IMG/VR virus record: IMGVR_UViG_3300009506_000702
Coordinates: 1 to 31,309 of that record
DNA length: 31,309 nt
Source: a virus
Strand: one strand, 5' to 3'
Shown here: piece by piece, positions 14,708-22,866 of the stretch
Layout: each line of letters begins with the position of its first letter
Position numbering within the stretch: position 1 is the first letter of the stretch
Notes under the pieces: generated by a model
Seen by the model: only the letters and a program-made list of their open reading frames with translations
The model's database searches: none
What the model was told of the DNA's origin: nothing
Translations under genes and position numbers: made by a program

Positions 14708-16099
14708 ATGACAAGTTATCAGCAACCACCACCCCCACCCGGCTATCCGCCGCAACAGGCTCCGGCCGGGTATCCGCCACAGTACGGCGGACAACCACAG
14801 CAACCACAGGGCTATCCCCCGCAACCCCCGCAAGGGGCTCCCGGTGGATACGGAGCCCCACCACCTCCACAGGCGGGCGGTTATCCCCCGCAAGGTGGTG
14901 GTTACCCACCACAGCAACAGGCGCCCGCGGGCATGCCTCAATTCTATGAGGCCGATGAGGCGGCCACGGCCGCGGCGTTGCAGCAATCCACGGCAAATTC
15001 GGGCCGGCAAGGCGGACCGTTCCCCAACTATCTCCGGGTGCCCGGACCTCGTGGGGAGCAATCGTGGAAGGATGTCCATACCGGATACGAGGGCGCGATC
15101 ATCATTCGTGTGTGCCCACCATGGGCGGCCGGCAAGCCGGTTTTCGTGGAGACCAAGACCCATTTCTACAAGTCGTCTCAGAATCCCAAGGGCAAGGTGA
15201 TTGGCTTCACGGGTGAGGACGGTCTTTTCATGGCGGCCATCCGAATGGCATCCGAAAGTCCGGACCCGAGGCTCCAACAGCTTGCCACCAACTACGGGCG
15301 AGTGCGGACCCAATACATTTGGAACGCATTGGACCTTTCCAATCCCGCGTCCCATTACGGTGACGATGGGATCATGCGTCCCTACATCCTCCCGGCCGGG
15401 GCTCAGCTACAGAATGACCTCAAGAGAGTCATTGAGGCTCGAGGCGGCATCAATGCGGTGATCCATCCTCACGGTGGACGGCCGTTGCGGTTGATCAAGA
15501 AAAAGACCGGACCCGAGGAGCGCAACGTTGAATACAGCGTGATCGATTTGAACCCGGCACCATTGGACGGGTATTTCTATCCCGCGTTGCAGAATCTTTG
15601 GGATCTCGAGGCCCAAATCAAAACACCAACCCATGAGGAGGTTGTCTCGGCCATCCAAGAATTGGGGCTCCCGATGCCGGCAACGGGGCAATCGTTTGCC
15701 CAAGTGCCAGCGAGCTACCAGGCCGGGCCACAGGCTCCCTATCCCAATCCGTATCCGCAACCGGGGCAACCCCCGGCTCAGCAACCGGGCTATGGTGCGC
15801 CACCTCCCCCACAGCAACCGAGCTACGGGGCGCCACCTCAGCAACCGGCATACGGGGCTCCCCCTCAACAACCGAGCTATGGGGCTCCCCCTCAGCAACC
15901 GAGCTATGGGGCTCCTCCCCAAGCTCCGGGTGGCTACCAGCAACCGGGAGGCTACCCTCCACCTCCACAGCAACCGGCTGGACCACCACCGATGTCTCCA
16001 CCCCCGGTGCAATCGCAACCGGGAGCGGCGCCGGGGTATCCCCCACAAGCCGGGGCTCCGGTCGGGCAACCACAGGGGGGAGGGCAAGCCCCTTTTTAG
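14708..16099 (+). CDS. gp32-like ssDNA-binding protein with low-complexity tails
   Basis: 463 residues from the ATG after GAGGAGAGTGACC. Residues ~1-80 and ~330-463 are P/Q/G/Y-rich and disordered. The C-tail includes four tandem QQPSYGAPP-type units and ends QAPF, keeping the terminal Pro-Phe of bacterial SSB tails without the acidic residues. The central ~240 residues (IIIRVCPPW, THFYKSSQNPKGK, RTQYIWNALDL, GIMRPYILPAG, PHGGRPLRLIKKKTG, EYSVIDLNPAPLD) follow the layout of phage gp32-type SSBs. It lacks the internal zinc cysteines of T4 gp32. It would coat ssDNA for the PolA replisome and the downstream RecA. A probable -1 frameshift at its stop codon adds a cysteine domain. Confidence 0.75.
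   Translation: MTSYQQPPPPPGYPPQQAPAGYPPQYGGQPQQPQGYPPQPPQGAPGGYGAPPPPQAGGYPPQGGGYPPQQQAPAGMPQFYEADEAATAAALQQSTANSGRQGGPFPNYLRVPGPRGEQSWKDVHTGYEGAIIIRVCPPWAAGKPVFVETKTHFYKSSQNPKGKVIGFTGEDGLFMAAIRMASESPDPRLQQLATNYGRVRTQYIWNALDLSNPASHYGDDGIMRPYILPAGAQLQNDLKRVIEARGGINAVIHPHGGRPLRLIKKKTGPEERNVEYSVIDLNPAPLDGYFYPALQNLWDLEAQIKTPTHEEVVSAIQELGLPMPATGQSFAQVPASYQAGPQAPYPNPYPQPGQPPAQQPGYGAPPPPQQPSYGAPPQQPAYGAPPQQPSYGAPPQQPSYGAPPQAPGGYQQPGGYPPPPQQPAGPPPMSPPPVQSQPGAAPGYPPQAGAPVGQPQGGGQAPF
15812..15919 (+). repeat. Four tandem 27-bp units in the SSB tail
   Basis: Units start at 15812, 15839, 15866 and 15893, encoding QQPSYGAPP, QQPAYGAPP, QQPSYGAPP and QQPSYGAPP. The third and fourth are near-identical at DNA level, suggesting recent unit duplication. 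Confidence 0.85.
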
Positions 16100-16284
16100 G
16101 GCGGTCCCTACCGGGAGGCCGGGAGCGGTGCTTTGGTCGATTCGAGCTTGAGGATCGCTACTGTATCGACTGCCCGAGCCACGTCCGGAACCGTTGCATC
16201 ACGACCACTCCCGGAGCCCAAGACAAGCTCCGGGGTGGTGATGCAGGGCTTGAGGAATTGAAACAGAAGCTAAAAGGCGCGTGA
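16090..16284 (+). CDS. -1 frameshift extension of the SSB: 62-aa cysteine-cluster domain
   Basis: The slippery heptamer C CCT TTT (16090-16096), in the SSB frame, is followed immediately by TAG. Slipping back one base continues at TTA (16096) for 62 codons to a TGA at 16282-16284. The extension contains RCFGRFELEDRYCIDC, then HVRNRC (C-X11-C-X2-C-X7-C), and ends in a helix (LEELKQKLK). No ATG, GTG, TTG or CTG occurs in this frame downstream of the SSB stop. Six bases after the heptamer a stem GG-TCCC/GGGA-(GG)-CC (16103-16120) could stimulate slippage. Its stop overlaps the RecA ATG as TGATG, the usual junction in this genome. A lost T in the T5 run would give the same picture. Confidence 0.65.
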   Translation, partial: PFLGRSLPGGRERCFGRFELEDRYCIDCPSHVRNRCITTTPGAQDKLRGGDAGLEELKQKLKGA

Positions 16285-17480
16285 TGGCTACCAGGAAAAA
16301 AGCGGCGAGCAAGGCCAAAGCAAAACCAAAGGGCTCTCCAAAAAAGAGAGCCGTGAAGGCCAAGACTCGTGTGAAAGCAAACCCCGAGGCTGAGTACGCG
16401 GCCACGATGAAAAAACAAGGGGTAGCCACCATCTCTCAACTCTCCAACGATGAGGCATTGCCGAATATCCGCGGGAGGATTTCGACTCAGAGCTTGGCAT
16501 TGGATGCCTTGTTGCGAAATCCACGGGAGCCCGTGGGGTGGAGGGGGATACCGTTGTCTCGGGTGACTGAGATTTTCGGTCCCCCCTTCATTGGCAAATC
16601 CACTCTATTGGACCTCATTTTTGGGTCCGTTCAAAAGGACGGTGGGACCGCGATTTTGGCCGACACGGAGACCTCAAGGGACCGTCACTACGTCAATCGT
16701 CTCGGGGTGGATTTGGATCGTCTCCAATACATGGAGTTTGTGGACGGCGTGGTCCATATCGAAAACGTGATCAAGGCTTTCATCCACACCATTGAGTGGT
16801 GGAAAGCAAACTATCCGGACCAAAAGGTGGTGATCGGATGGGATGCTCTTGGCTCCACGGCCACCAAAGACTCGTGGGACAAGGGCGTGGAATTCGACAA
16901 GGCCAACCAACCCGGTGCCGCGGCTCGAGCCATGAATGAGGCGAGCCGTCACCTACCTCCCAGGCTGGCCGGCACCAACATTGCGCTCGTGATCATCAAC
17001 CATGAGTACGAAATGATCCGGACGGGAATGGCAGCCAAGTTTGGAGGAAAGAAACGGGAGACCTACGGTGGCCATGGTGTGCGGCATGCGGACAGTTTGC
17101 GAATCAAGCTCTACTCGGCCGGCACGTACATCAAAGACGCGGCCGGGCGCATGCTCGGGCGCGTGGTAGCGGCCGAGCTAATCAAAAATCGTCTTGGTGA
17201 ATCGAGCGTCACGGCCCACGTTCCCATCATGCAAGGCATTGGTGTGGACAACGTTTGGACGGTGCTCGAGGATTTGAAAAAGGAAAAGATAGTGGTCACC
17301 AACGGTAGTTGGTCGGCCATCAACATAGACGGTCAGCAAATCAATTTTCAGGGATGGGCCGGTCTCAAGCTCAAGTGCGTTGAGGACGAGTCTCTTTTCC
17401 CGAGATTGCTGAGCGTTTGGAATCAGGTGACAGGAAATGCCCCTTTACACGTACCAGTGTCCGAAGTGTCGGACGATTGA
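16284..17480 (+). CDS. RecA/UvsX-like recombinase
   Basis: 398 residues from the ATG that overlaps the frameshift ORF stop (a GTG three bases upstream is also in frame). The first ~35 residues are very rich in K, R and A, an extra DNA-binding tail. The core has Walker A IFGPPFIGKST (Lys ~105), ILADTETSRD with the catalytic-type Glu, Walker B QKVVIGWDALGS, a likely L2 segment, and GGHGVRHADSLRIKL, which matches the GG.a..f.a..R region of RecA-family proteins. It would catalyse strand exchange on SSB-coated DNA. The gene overlaps the next one by 44 bases. Confidence 0.8.
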   Translation: MATRKKAASKAKAKPKGSPKKRAVKAKTRVKANPEAEYAATMKKQGVATISQLSNDEALPNIRGRISTQSLALDALLRNPREPVGWRGIPLSRVTEIFGPPFIGKSTLLDLIFGSVQKDGGTAILADTETSRDRHYVNRLGVDLDRLQYMEFVDGVVHIENVIKAFIHTIEWWKANYPDQKVVIGWDALGSTATKDSWDKGVEFDKANQPGAAARAMNEASRHLPPRLAGTNIALVIINHEYEMIRTGMAAKFGGKKRETYGGHGVRHADSLRIKLYSAGTYIKDAAGRMLGRVVAAELIKNRLGESSVTAHVPIMQGIGVDNVWTVLEDLKKEKIVVTNGSWSAINIDGQQINFQGWAGLKLKCVEDESLFPRLLSVWNQVTGNAPLHVPVSEVSDD

Positions 17481-17682
17481 CGAGCATCTTGTGACGTACA
17501 CGGAGCGGGACACGTCCGGTTTCGTGTGTAGCAAATGCGGTGGACCGGTTGAGCGCTCGGGAGTGGAGCATTTTGCGTTGGGCAAAGAGCCCTACCAACC
17601 CGGTGCGGTGCTCAGCAATGGCGCAAAGGTGAAAGGACATTTCGGAAAAGAGGCCCCTCTCAAGAGGAGAGGACGGAAATGA
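17437..17682 (+). CDS. FmdB-type zinc ribbon protein
   Basis: 81 residues. The N-terminus MPLYTYQCPKC and a second pair CSKCGGP form the zinc ribbon typical of FmdB-family regulatory proteins. The C-terminus is basic (APLKRRGRK). The start is unambiguous from the family N-terminus and the GACAGGAA upstream, although it lies 44 bases inside the recombinase gene. Possibly a small nucleic-acid-binding regulator. Confidence 0.75.
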   Translation: MPLYTYQCPKCRTIDEHLVTYTERDTSGFVCSKCGGPVERSGVEHFALGKEPYQPGAVLSNGAKVKGHFGKEAPLKRRGRK

Positions 17683-18284
17683 ATTTTGATGAGGCCATGG
17701 ACATTTTGCGTGACCGCTACAAAGCGGACCCGGTTGCCAGGCAAGCGCTCACGGTGGTTGGTACGCACGCCACCAAGACGGTTGAGGCGGCGCGGTTGAA
17801 ATTCATTGAGGATACTGAGACCCAATTTGAAAAGGGCAACAAGATCGTAAAGTGTGTGGTGTGCCAGGAAAGGCACACTATCTATTATCGGACTATTTGC
17901 GAGAAAATGGTTGGTGCGTTGGGTGAGTTGTGCCGAATTTACTACCTAACTCGTGATTGGGTCCACTACTCCAAAGCGGTAAAGGTGGTGGAGCCTTTTC
18001 ACGATTACGCCAAATTGCAATGGTGGGGATTCATGGTTCCGAAACCGAGGGACCTTGATGATTCAAAACCATCGAATGGCTATTGGCGGCCCACACCCAA
18101 GGCATACGATTTTTTGAACGGACGGATTAGGGTCCCATCTCATGTTTGGGAGCGGGATTCAGAGCCCAAGGCGTGGTCCAACGATACGATCAACAGGGAT
18201 GAGGTGAAGTACAAGAAATTCGTATTTGACGACCTTTGGAAACCGATTGACGTGGAGAATTCGAGACAGGTGATTTTTCGATGA
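17679..18284 (+). CDS. Conserved phage protein of unknown function with CxxC
   Basis: 201 residues from the ATG overlapping the preceding stop. It has CVVCQERHTIYYRTICEKMV, then a long hydrophobic-aromatic region, LQWWGFM, and NGYWRPTPKAYDFLNGRIRV with VPSHVW. This arrangement (CxxC, a Y/R-rich helix, W-x-L block, G-W-x-x-T-x-x-G-x-x-F near the end) is one I associate with an uncharacterised protein common in replication regions of tailed phages. A small nucleic-acid-binding protein is likely; no enzymatic motif is visible. Confidence 0.65.
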   Translation: MNFDEAMDILRDRYKADPVARQALTVVGTHATKTVEAARLKFIEDTETQFEKGNKIVKCVVCQERHTIYYRTICEKMVGALGELCRIYYLTRDWVHYSKAVKVVEPFHDYAKLQWWGFMVPKPRDLDDSKPSNGYWRPTPKAYDFLNGRIRVPSHVWERDSEPKAWSNDTINRDEVKYKKFVFDDLWKPIDVENSRQVIFR

Positions 18285-19282
18285 TCGTTTTTAGTGACGT
18301 ACATCTCCGGGAGGAGACGGCCGATGTTGTGTTGGGTGAAGTGTTGCCAGGATTGCGCCAAGCGTGTCTCCAACACGGTCGGGACCCCGGCGGCTACTGC
18401 GAGGCGGTTTGCCTCGGTGATTTTTTCCATATCCGCTACAAGATTGATGCGCGGATTCAGAATTTGGTGGCGGACGAATTCAGAGCTTGGTCTGAGGCGG
18501 GCATCCACACGAGAATCCTGCCCGGTAATCACGATCAATATGATGTGAACGGGCGCAATGCGCTCGAGCTTTTCAACGAGATTCACCACGTTGATGTCTA
18601 CACGCAACCAACCGTGGACGGTGACGGCGTGTGGATACCCTATCGGCGCAACCCCGAGGACATCTTGCGGGCTCTGCAAACGTTGCCCCGAAACGTCAAC
18701 CTACAGGGAAAGCTCGTCTTGTGGATGCACCATGGGGTGAGGGGAGCGTGGGCCAATGACAACATACAAAATCGGGATGGATTGGAGCCGGAGAAATTCG
18801 AGGGCTTCCACATTGTTCTTTGTGGCCACTACCACAAAAGGCAAACCGTGGGGCGAGTGCATTACGTTGGTTCCCCATACCAAACACGGGCCGATGAGTC
18901 CGGACAAGCTAAAGGCTACTGTTCATTCGATGGTGAAACGCTACGCTATTTTGACGCCATTTGGGGACCACGTTTCCACAGGCTCGAGGTACGAGCGGGC
19001 GAGACGTTGGATCTCTCGGGCGTGGCTCCACGTGACGAGGTGCGTGTCCGGACTGTTGGGCCGGGTGCTGAGAGGTTGGCCGAGGAGCTAGGCAAGCAAT
19101 TGGCCGGCTCCGGTATCGAGCGGCATACCGTGACCCCCGAGGTGGAGCCCCCCGAGGCTCGGTTGGATGTCCAGGCCAATGCCACCATGGATGACTACGT
19201 GAGAGCTTACGTGGCGCAATTCGGTGGCGAGTTGGACCCCAACAGGCTCGTGGCCACGTTCAAGGAATTGGTAGAGGCATGA
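18281..19282 (+). CDS. SbcD/gp47-like exonuclease subunit
   Basis: 333 residues. All metallophosphoesterase motifs are present in order: FSDVHLRE (motif I), CLGDFFH (II), LPGNHDQYD (III), LWMHHG (IV) and LCGHYHKRQ (V). The C-terminal ~120 residues form the capping and partner-binding part. It forms the nuclease of the Mre11/Rad50-type complex with the next gene, overlapping by ATGA, and resects ends for the RecA-like protein. T4 gp47 (339 aa) is nearly the same length. Confidence 0.9.
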   Translation: MIVFSDVHLREETADVVLGEVLPGLRQACLQHGRDPGGYCEAVCLGDFFHIRYKIDARIQNLVADEFRAWSEAGIHTRILPGNHDQYDVNGRNALELFNEIHHVDVYTQPTVDGDGVWIPYRRNPEDILRALQTLPRNVNLQGKLVLWMHHGVRGAWANDNIQNRDGLEPEKFEGFHIVLCGHYHKRQTVGRVHYVGSPYQTRADESGQAKGYCSFDGETLRYFDAIWGPRFHRLEVRAGETLDLSGVAPRDEVRVRTVGPGAERLAEELGKQLAGSGIERHTVTPEVEPPEARLDVQANATMDDYVRAYVAQFGGELDPNRLVATFKELVEA

Positions 19283-21372
19283 GAATCGAGGCTCTTGAAT
19301 TGCACAACTATGGCTCGTTTCACGGGAGCCACGTTTTTCCGTTGGCCAACCGTGGATTGACCATGGTGCTCGGAAAGAACGAGGACGAGCCCCGAATGAA
19401 TAGTAACGGGGCCGGGAAATCCTCACTCTTTGACTGTTTGGATTGGACTCTTTTTGGCGTGATCCCAAAAGGGGACCACGTGGACAGCGTGATCAATGAT
19501 GAGGAGTCGGAGGCGCGTGGGGTAGCTCGATTGTTCGATGAGGAGCGCGGGCTACCCCTCGTTGTCCAGCGTACCAAGAAAAGGAACAAGGGAGGCACGC
19601 TCGAGTATTGGTTGGGAGACCAACACGTCCAAGCCCAAGACACCAAAGAGACCCAACGGCTCCTCGAGCTTGAGCTTGGGTTGGACCGGGATGTTTTTCA
19701 TTCGGCCGTGCTCTTTGGTCAGAACGACATCAAACATTTTGCGGACGCCACGGGCGGTGAGCGCATGGACATGCTCACCAAGATTTTGCCCGAGTTGAAC
19801 GAGATAGACGGATGGCTCGAGAAAGCCAAAGCCGTGGCCAAGGATATTGATGACCAACGGCAACGGGCTGAAATGGAAGCCTCGAGCCTACAAGGCCAGC
19901 AACAGAGCTTGGAGCAAACCTACTCGAGCAACGATGTCCAAATCCAACGATGGGAAGCGGACAAGGCTCAACGGCTACAGCAAATCCAGGTGGACATTGA
20001 CGCGGCGTTGGCTCGGTACAATGCCGTCAAATCTGAGCTTGTGGATGATACTCAGGCCAAGGGGGAATTGGCAGCGCTCGAGGCCCAAATGGCTCAACGC
20101 CAGGCGGACCAAGACAGGCAACGGCAAGACATAGACATCCGACTGAGACAGGCGCTCGAGCAAGGGACCAAGGCTCGGTCCACCCTCGATTTGTGCAAGT
20201 CCGCGGTGTCCCGTCTCCAAGGGGAGGTGGCGGCGCTTCAATCCAAGGTTGGTGTTTGCCCCGAGTGTGGTCAGCCGGTGACTCAAGAGCACATGGCGGG
20301 GAGAATTGCCGAAAAGCAAAACGAGTTGGTGGCCAGGCAAACCGAGGTCTCTCAGTTGGAGGCCAACGTGACGAGCTTGCGAGCATGCTACGTGGAGGTG
20401 GACGCCGAGAGAAAACGGTTTGAGGAGTCCGTGCGAGCGGACAATCAACAGTTTGGTGAGGTGGTGATCCAAGCGCGTCAACGAGTGGCCTACATGGACC
20501 AACGGCGCGGTGAGGCGGCTCAATTGGAGGCTCGGTGGCGTGGGGAGCAACAGCGGTTGCAGCAAGCCCAAGAGGCCACCAACCCATTCGTGGGTGAGCA
20601 ATGGAAGCTCCACGATAGGCTCCAAGGGCTGTCCCAAGGCGCACACCATCAAAGACAGTTGGCGGCAAAGCATGCCGATGATCTCCGATACTTCGATTTT
20701 TGGGTGGAAGCGCTCGGGTCCAAGGGGCTCAAAAACTACATCTTGGATGGGCGGCTCCAAGAGATGACGGACGCGGCCAACCAATGGGTCAAGTTATTGA
20801 CCGGGGGCACCATTTGGATTCGATTCGAGACCCAAAAGATGGGGCGCTCCACCAAAAAGCTCACCAATGATCTCAACGTCCGGGTGTTTCGCTACAACCC
20901 CAACGGGAGCATCACGGAGCGCAATTACCGGTCATGGTCGGGCGGTGAGAAAAAGCGAGTCTCATGGGCCATTGATTTTGGCCTCTCGAGGCTCGTGGCG
21001 GCTCGAGCCCGCAAGCGCTATGACCTGTTGGTCTTGGATGAGCTTTTCTCCTACGTGGACGCGGCCGGTGGTGAGGCCGTGGTGGAGATGTTGTCCCATC
21101 TCAGGCAAGAGAAAAACTCAATCTTTGTGATAGAACACGATGCCGATTTTCAGGCGCATTTCGAGAATCACGTTTGGGTCCGTCTCAAGAGTAGACGGAG
21201 CGTGATTTTGGAGAGGGAGAGCGACGATGAGCGAGCCCAAGGGTTTCAAGGTGACGGACAAGCGGGGGAGCAAGCCGTGGAGAAAAAGAAACCGCCAAGA
21301 AAGAAAAAACGCGGTGGTGTACGAGTTGACCCCGATGTTCGCAAAAAGCGACCGCCAAGAAATCGAGCTTGA
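19279..21372 (+). CDS. SbcC/gp46-like ATPase subunit
   Basis: 697 residues. Walker A is NSNGAGKSS (Lys ~47), with the first Gly replaced by Asn as in other phage members and a short insertion before it. A long coiled coil is interrupted by the zinc hook VCPECGQP (C327, C330). The ABC signature WSGGEKKR (~554), Walker B LLVLDELFSYVD (Asp ~587) and the H-loop IEHD follow. The C-terminal ~50 residues are K/R/P-rich and overlap the next gene by 146 bases, so this tail is either a genuine basic extension or tolerated double coding. It drives end resection with the SbcD-like subunit. Confidence 0.9.
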   Translation: MRIEALELHNYGSFHGSHVFPLANRGLTMVLGKNEDEPRMNSNGAGKSSLFDCLDWTLFGVIPKGDHVDSVINDEESEARGVARLFDEERGLPLVVQRTKKRNKGGTLEYWLGDQHVQAQDTKETQRLLELELGLDRDVFHSAVLFGQNDIKHFADATGGERMDMLTKILPELNEIDGWLEKAKAVAKDIDDQRQRAEMEASSLQGQQQSLEQTYSSNDVQIQRWEADKAQRLQQIQVDIDAALARYNAVKSELVDDTQAKGELAALEAQMAQRQADQDRQRQDIDIRLRQALEQGTKARSTLDLCKSAVSRLQGEVAALQSKVGVCPECGQPVTQEHMAGRIAEKQNELVARQTEVSQLEANVTSLRACYVEVDAERKRFEESVRADNQQFGEVVIQARQRVAYMDQRRGEAAQLEARWRGEQQRLQQAQEATNPFVGEQWKLHDRLQGLSQGAHHQRQLAAKHADDLRYFDFWVEALGSKGLKNYILDGRLQEMTDAANQWVKLLTGGTIWIRFETQKMGRSTKKLTNDLNVRVFRYNPNGSITERNYRSWSGGEKKRVSWAIDFGLSRLVAARARKRYDLLVLDELFSYVDAAGGEAVVEMLSHLRQEKNSIFVIEHDADFQAHFENHVWVRLKSRRSVILERESDDERAQGFQGDGQAGEQAVEKKKPPRKKKRGGVRVDPDVRKKRPPRNRA

Positions 21373-21757
21373 CGGGTCCAAGCATTGGATTGAGGGCGAG
21401 CTTGGGAATTACCTCGTGGTGAGCGTGCCCGAGACTACTTCCCACAACCAAATGGAGGCCATCAAAAGGGCGGCCATGCAGATTGGGCAAAAGCCGGTGG
21501 TGGTGCTCACACACAACATCACGTTTTTGCGAGCCGTGAAGCTCTCCCCATCCGAGGCCGCGGACGTGATCAAGAGAGGTGAGGACCATGCCGAGCAAGA
21601 GGCTAATATCCTTGGGAGTGGACCCCGGACTAGCAGCGATGGGGATAGCGATTCTCGAGAGGGACGAGACCAAGACCAAGCTGAGGTATCTGAATCTGTT
21701 GGAGACGAAAAAGGCGACGAAAAAGGCGCTACGGAATCTCCGGATAGCGGACGATGA
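21227..21757 (+). CDS. Hypothetical protein overlapping SbcC and RuvC genes
   Basis: 176 residues from an ATG with the strong motif GGAGAGCGA (21216-21224). The N-terminus is very basic (RGSKPWRKRNRQERKN). The middle, about residues 35-120 (ELDGSKHWIEGELGNYLVV, MEAIKRAAMQIGQKPVVVLT), looks like a folded alpha/beta domain and is the only part not double-coding. The acidic, S/G/D/E-rich tail lies over the RuvC start. Overlaps of 146 and 170 bases on either side are unusual here. Unknown function; the recombination-gene context suggests a DNA-processing accessory. Confidence 0.65.
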   Translation: MSEPKGFKVTDKRGSKPWRKRNRQERKNAVVYELTPMFAKSDRQEIELDGSKHWIEGELGNYLVVSVPETTSHNQMEAIKRAAMQIGQKPVVVLTHNITFLRAVKLSPSEAADVIKRGEDHAEQEANILGSGPRTSSDGDSDSREGRDQDQAEVSESVGDEKGDEKGATESPDSGR

Positions 21758-22163
21758 CCAACGGAGAATCAAAGAGCTTTGGGATGCGACTGAGGCAACG
21801 ATCAAAAAGTACGAGCCCCACGCAATTGGCGTGGAGTCCTATGCTCCCAATCCGGGACGCATGGGAGGCAATGCGTGGAAGGTTGCCAATGTGGCTCAAT
21901 CCATTGTGTGCCTTGGTTGGACCAACGGCTATCGTCCCATGTTGTTTCGAGCCGATGACCTCAAGAGGTATTTTCTCGGACGAAACAAAGGCACCAAGGA
22001 TGACGTGGAAAAGGCTCTCTATGAACACGTGGAGGGTTTGTCCAAAGCGATTGAGCGATTTCCAGAAACAAAGCGCGAGCACGTTGCAGACGCGGTTGGC
22101 CATGCCGTATTGGCTCTAAACGAGTTGGAGGAAATGCGCCGTATGGCCGGCTTTTTTCGATGA
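21588..22163 (+). CDS. RuvC-like Holliday junction resolvase
   Basis: 191 residues from the ATG preceded by GAGAGGTGAGG (an in-frame GTG nine bases upstream lies inside that binding site). RNase H-fold motifs: SLGVDPGLAAMGIAIL (D12), GVESYAP (E83), and EHVADAVGHAV giving the H/D-x2-D pair (H165, D168). In phages this enzyme cuts branched recombination intermediates before packaging. It follows the RecA and SbcCD genes, completing the recombination module. Confidence 0.85.
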   Translation: MPSKRLISLGVDPGLAAMGIAILERDETKTKLRYLNLLETKKATKKALRNLRIADDDQRRIKELWDATEATIKKYEPHAIGVESYAPNPGRMGGNAWKVANVAQSIVCLGWTNGYRPMLFRADDLKRYFLGRNKGTKDDVEKALYEHVEGLSKAIERFPETKREHVADAVGHAVLALNELEEMRRMAGFFR

Positions 22164-22173
22164 GGAGAGCGAG

Positions 22174-22866
22174 ATGACACCCAGGAAAAAGAAAACAGCA
22201 ACCAAGGCTCCGGCCAAGCGTCCGGGCCGTCCCAAGAAACCAGAAACCGAGACCCCGGTGGAGACCGAGGCCGCGGCTCCGGCTGCCCCCAAGAAAAAGC
22301 GAAAGGCCGTGAAGTCCGCGGCCAAGGAAACCGAGGGCTCTCAAATGGAGACCCCTCCCCCCGAGCCGAAACCAACGGCATCGGGACACAAAGACCCCAA
22401 CGTGGGTAAAGAGGGCTTTGGTCCGTGTGCCGCGTGCGGGTGGTGGGGGCCGAATGGCGCCACGCTCTGTCACCATTGCGGGATGCCGCGGTCCGGCCGT
22501 CCCCTCTCAGCCGAGGAGAAAGCGGCTCGAGAGGCAACGGCTATGACCGAGACAGAAATGCCGGAGTCCGCGTTGGAGGAGACCGAGACCGAGGAGGAAA
22601 TTGAGGAGGACGAGCCCGAGGAGGAGGCGCCGGAATACTACCAAGTGGAGTTGTCCATGACGGTAGCTCTCCACGATGCGCTCGTTGCCCAAGCCCAATC
22701 TGAGGGCCGAGATTTCCATGACATCCTTGTCCGGGCTGTGGAGCTTGGCGCTATTCAAATGAGAGAGAGTGGCGAGCTTACAGACCTGCCAGAAAAGGCC
22801 GCTTTGGAATACGATGATCAAGAGGACATCGAATTTCAAGAGGCGTTTGAGATGGCAGCGAGGTAA
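22174..22866 (+). CDS. AT-hook/zinc-knuckle protein with RHH-like C-terminus
   Basis: 230 residues; GGAGAGCGA two bases before the start. The N-terminal ~60 residues are K/A/P-rich with an AT-hook-like KRPGRPKK. A zinc ribbon CAACGWWGPNGATLCHHCG lies at ~88-106, then a strongly acidic linker (EEEIEEDEPEEEAPE). After that, YYQVELSMTVALHDALVAQA, followed by a second helix, resembles a ribbon-helix-helix. Probably a DNA-binding or scaffolding protein. The modular basic-zinc-acidic layout is unusual. Confidence 0.65.
   Translation: MTPRKKKTATKAPAKRPGRPKKPETETPVETEAAAPAAPKKKRKAVKSAAKETEGSQMETPPPEPKPTASGHKDPNVGKEGFGPCAACGWWGPNGATLCHHCGMPRSGRPLSAEEKAAREATAMTETEMPESALEETETEEEIEEDEPEEEAPEYYQVELSMTVALHDALVAQAQSEGRDFHDILVRAVELGAIQMRESGELTDLPEKAALEYDDQEDIEFQEAFEMAAR

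Noticed and set aside
15812-15919. CRISPR-like array
   Set aside because: The 27-bp units are contiguous, have no spacers and encode an in-frame protein repeat.
15407-16087. Long - strand open frames opposite the SSB tail
   Set aside because: They arise from the low-complexity P/Q/G repeats read backwards and are R/L/W-rich nonsense.
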